This document shows positions 41,827 to 43,666 of a stretch of DNA of 43,666 nucleotides, one piece after another (position 1 is the first letter of the stretch; each line of letters starts with the position of its first letter). The position numbers were made by a program, and so were the translations under genes. Origin of the DNA: Candidatus Oleimmundimicrobium sp. (lineage in GTDB: Bacteria > Actinomycetota > Aquicultoria > UBA3085 > Oleimmundimicrobiaceae). The stretch lies in the NCBI RefSeq assembly GCF_030651595.1, contig NZ_JAUSCH010000050.1, positions 1-43,666 of the forward strand. Reading direction: 5' to 3'. The notes under the pieces are model-generated. The model did no database searches. It was given only the letters and a program-made list of their open reading frames with translations, and was not told the DNA's origin.

Positions 41827-41837
41827 GGGGGTAAAAA

Positions 41838-42710
41838 GTGAAAAAAAAGGTTTCTATCATTGGCGCTGGAGTTGTCGGAACGACCGTCGGATATATTTTA
41901 AATACAAAGGGTTATGAGGTAGTGGCCATTGCTGGCAAAAGCCAAGCTTCTCTTGTTAGAGCTCGCTCATATATTAAAGGGTTGATTACTACCAATATTG
42001 TTAAGGCCGCAAGCTTAGGAGATGTAATTTTTATTACCACTCAGGATGACCAGATTGAAAACGTTTGTAAGGAAATTGCTCACAAAAATGGTTTTAAGAC
42101 AGGTGATATGGTTTTGCATATGAGTGGGGCGCTTTCAATAAAAGTGCTCAAAAGCGCGGATGAGGCAGGAGCGTGTATAGCAAGTATTCATCCGATACAA
42201 TCTTTTGCTGACATCGATTTGGCAATAAAACAATTGCCCGGAACTTATTTTGGAGTTACGGCCGGTGATGAGATTTGGCCCTTTGCTTTTGAATTAGTAA
42301 AAGACCTTGGCGGTGAGCCAATTTTAGTAAAAGATGAGGATAAGTCCTTATATCATGCCGCTGCTTGCGTGACTTCAAACTATCTGGTGGCACTTTTACA
42401 TTTTGCTCAGGAAATCTATTCGAGCATCGGAATATCGCAGGAAGTTTCTATTAAGGCCATTTGGCCTCTTGTTGAAGGGACGCTTAAAAATATAAAACAG
42501 AAGGGTACTTCTCAGGCGCTGACCGGGCCAATTGCTCGCGGAGATTTAGGTACTATTGAAAAACATTTATCTTCTATAAAATTGAAGTTGCCTGAGGTTT
42601 TAAGTCTTTATGAGAAATTAGGTAATTATACGGTTGATGTGGCGCTTAAAAAGGGAAGCATAGATGAGAAACAAGCAGACAAAGTTAAACAACTTTTAGA
42701 TAAGGAGTAG
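41838..42710 (+). CDS. Rossmann-like/DUF2520 protein
   Basis: A 290-residue two-domain protein. The N-terminal NAD(P)-binding fold has SIIGAGVVGTTVGYIL, and the C-terminal DUF2520 domain has YHAAACVTSNYLVALLHFAQ and PLVEGTLKNIKQKGTSQALTGPIARGD. The fold resembles 3-hydroxyacid and ketopantoate-type dehydrogenases, and it sits just upstream of panB in this operon, so a role as the ketopantoate reductase of pantothenate synthesis is a reasonable guess. The same gene is found at this place in many Actinomycetota. GTG start with TTGGGGGT upstream. Confidence 0.87.
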   Translation: MKKKVSIIGAGVVGTTVGYILNTKGYEVVAIAGKSQASLVRARSYIKGLITTNIVKAASLGDVIFITTQDDQIENVCKEIAHKNGFKTGDMVLHMSGALSIKVLKSADEAGACIASIHPIQSFADIDLAIKQLPGTYFGVTAGDEIWPFAFELVKDLGGEPILVKDEDKSLYHAAACVTSNYLVALLHFAQEIYSSIGISQEVSIKAIWPLVEGTLKNIKQKGTSQALTGPIARGDLGTIEKHLSSIKLKLPEVLSLYEKLGNYTVDVALKKGSIDEKQADKVKQLLDKE

Positions 42711-42713
42711 AAG

Positions 42714-43517
42714 ATGAGAGAAAAAATTACCGTTACCAAACTTGTAGAAATAAAACAAAGGGGCGAAAAAATTACCATGCTAACTGCCTACGATTATTTG
42801 ACCGCGAAACTTTTAGATGAAATGGGTGTGGATTTAATTTTAGTCGGCGATTCTTTGGGAATGGTTGTTCTTGGATACGAAAACACCTTGGCTGTTACCA
42901 TGGATGACATGATTCATCATACTAAGGCGGTTGCAAGGGGCGTTAAATCGAGCATGGTCGTTGGCGATATGCCTTTTATGTCATACCAAATAAATGCAGA
43001 CAAAGCTCTTAAAAACGCCGGGAGATTTTTGCAAGAGGCTGGTGCTCAAGCGGTAAAACTTGAGGGCGGTGAAGAGGTGGCGGATAAGGTTGATAAAATT
43101 GTTAAGGCCGGAATTCCCGTGATGGGACACCTTGGGCTTACTCCTCAATCGGTACATCAGATGGGTGGTTTTAAGGTTCAGGGCAAAGAGGATAAACAAA
43201 AGAAAAAATTACTTAAAGATGCAAAAATTCTTGAGGAAGCAGGTGCTTTTTCAATTGTATTGGAGTGTGTTCCCAAAGAACTTGCGGCAGATATTACCAA
43301 AGCGGTTTCGATTCCTATTATTGGGATTGGGGCCGGATGTGAATGTGACGGGCAAGTTTTAGTTACTCAAGATATTTTGGGAATGTATGATAAATTTGTG
43401 CCGAAGTTTGTTAAACAGTACGCGAAATTAAACAGTGAGATGAAGAAAGCGGTATCCGACTACATCTCGGAAGTGAAAACGGGTAAATTCCCCTCCGAAG
43501 AGCATGAATTTCATTAG
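42714..43517 (+). CDS. panB: 3-methyl-2-oxobutanoate hydroxymethyltransferase (PanB)
   Basis: A 267-residue TIM-barrel enzyme forming ketopantoate from 2-oxoisovalerate and methylenetetrahydrofolate. Visible are [39 protein letters not shown] with metal Asp, [10 protein letters not shown] and [20 protein letters not shown]. Length is normal. It starts 3 bases after the DUF2520 stop. panC and panD do not follow within the window. The folate genes upstream supply its cofactor. Confidence 0.96.
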   Translation: MREKITVTKLVEIKQRGEKITMLTAYDYLTAKLLDEMGVDLILVGDSLGMVVLGYENTLAVTMDDMIHHTKAVARGVKSSMVVGDMPFMSYQINADKALKNAGRFLQEAGAQAVKLEGGEEVADKVDKIVKAGIPVMGHLGLTPQSVHQMGGFKVQGKEDKQKKKLLKDAKILEEAGAFSIVLECVPKELAADITKAVSIPIIGIGAGCECDGQVLVTQDILGMYDKFVPKFVKQYAKLNSEMKKAVSDYISEVKTGKFPSEEHEFH

Positions 43518-43666
43518 TAAAAGAAAGGGTAAAGGGGAAAAAGTCACCAGTTGTCAGCTACCAGGAAAAACAAACGATGTATGAATAAAAATCTGGCAAG
43601 TGGTAAAGAGTAAAAAACAAAAATAGTACAAAAGCATTTTTAATTTTATATTATAGTTTTTCATTC
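43518..43666. other. Intergenic end of window
   Basis: AT-rich, with the repeat word cluster at 43543-43566 and no gene or terminator that I can support. Confidence 0.5.

Noticed and set aside
1-43666. CRISPR array, insertion sequence, prophage or integrase
   Set aside because: No regular spaced repeats, transposase motifs or phage genes were seen. The three tRNA genes show no integrase or duplicated 3' end nearby.

Overview
The window (43,666 bases, AT-rich by eye) is a bacterial chromosomal segment with 44 protein genes I would call, three tRNA genes and no phage, IS or CRISPR array. The order tilS-hpt-ftsH-folE-folP-folK-(DUF2520 Rossmann protein)-panB is the arrangement typical of Actinomycetota. 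Menaquinone is made by the futalosine route. GTG and TTG starts are common and two genes look leaderless. I infer a low-G+C, deep-branching, probably anaerobic Actinomycetota. That placement rests on gene order and protein content, not on a marker-gene tree.

Region 1 (1-2604): galT, a membrane diguanylate cyclase and a small unknown protein. Region 2 (2715-13247): a long operon for a multi-subunit Mrp-type cation/proton antiporter. Its gene order is that of the antiporter half of Mbh-type membrane hydrogenases (E, F, G, MbhD, MbhE-B, C, D). Where hydrogenase genes would follow, there are three more antiporter paralogues and a small His-rich membrane protein. The last paralogue is 987 residues long and carries a large hydrophilic helical insertion. 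Region 3 (13387-16351): a possible ribbon-helix-helix protein, a 56-residue Cys-rich protein, a CelD-type acetyltransferase, a lone CheY-like receiver and a convergent FliA/WhiG sigma factor with an unexplained open frame in its leader.

Region 4 (16908-24491): gltX followed by tRNA-Gln(CUG), an OFA-type MFS carrier, tRNA-Glu(CUC), a YgjP-like metalloprotease, a SAM hydroxide adenosyltransferase (apparently leaderless), a glycosyltransferase overlapping a HAD protein, and tRNA-Arg(CCG). Region 5 (24885-26919): an AmrS-like radical SAM protein, a four-BON-domain protein and a DUF1622 membrane protein. Region 6 (27084-34859): mqnB-mqnD on the plus strand, mqnA-mqnC and mqnE on the minus strand, then ubiD-ubiA-ubiX on the plus strand. 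Together these cover every futalosine-pathway step except the last methylation. The resulting quinone would serve an anaerobic electron-transport chain, and the Mrp-type complex would couple proton and sodium gradients.

Region 7 (35102-43517): tilS, hpt and ftsH, ending at a perfect 17-bp terminator. Then come folE, folP and folK without folB, and a separately promoted DUF2520-panB pair. That pair is preceded by a leader that can fold into an aptamer-like bulged helix, an antiterminator and a terminator that exclude one another. Several intergenic gaps hold degenerate short repeats built from words such as ATCAGCTATATG and AACTAAGAAACCAA, two of them interrupted by small GC-rich palindromes.
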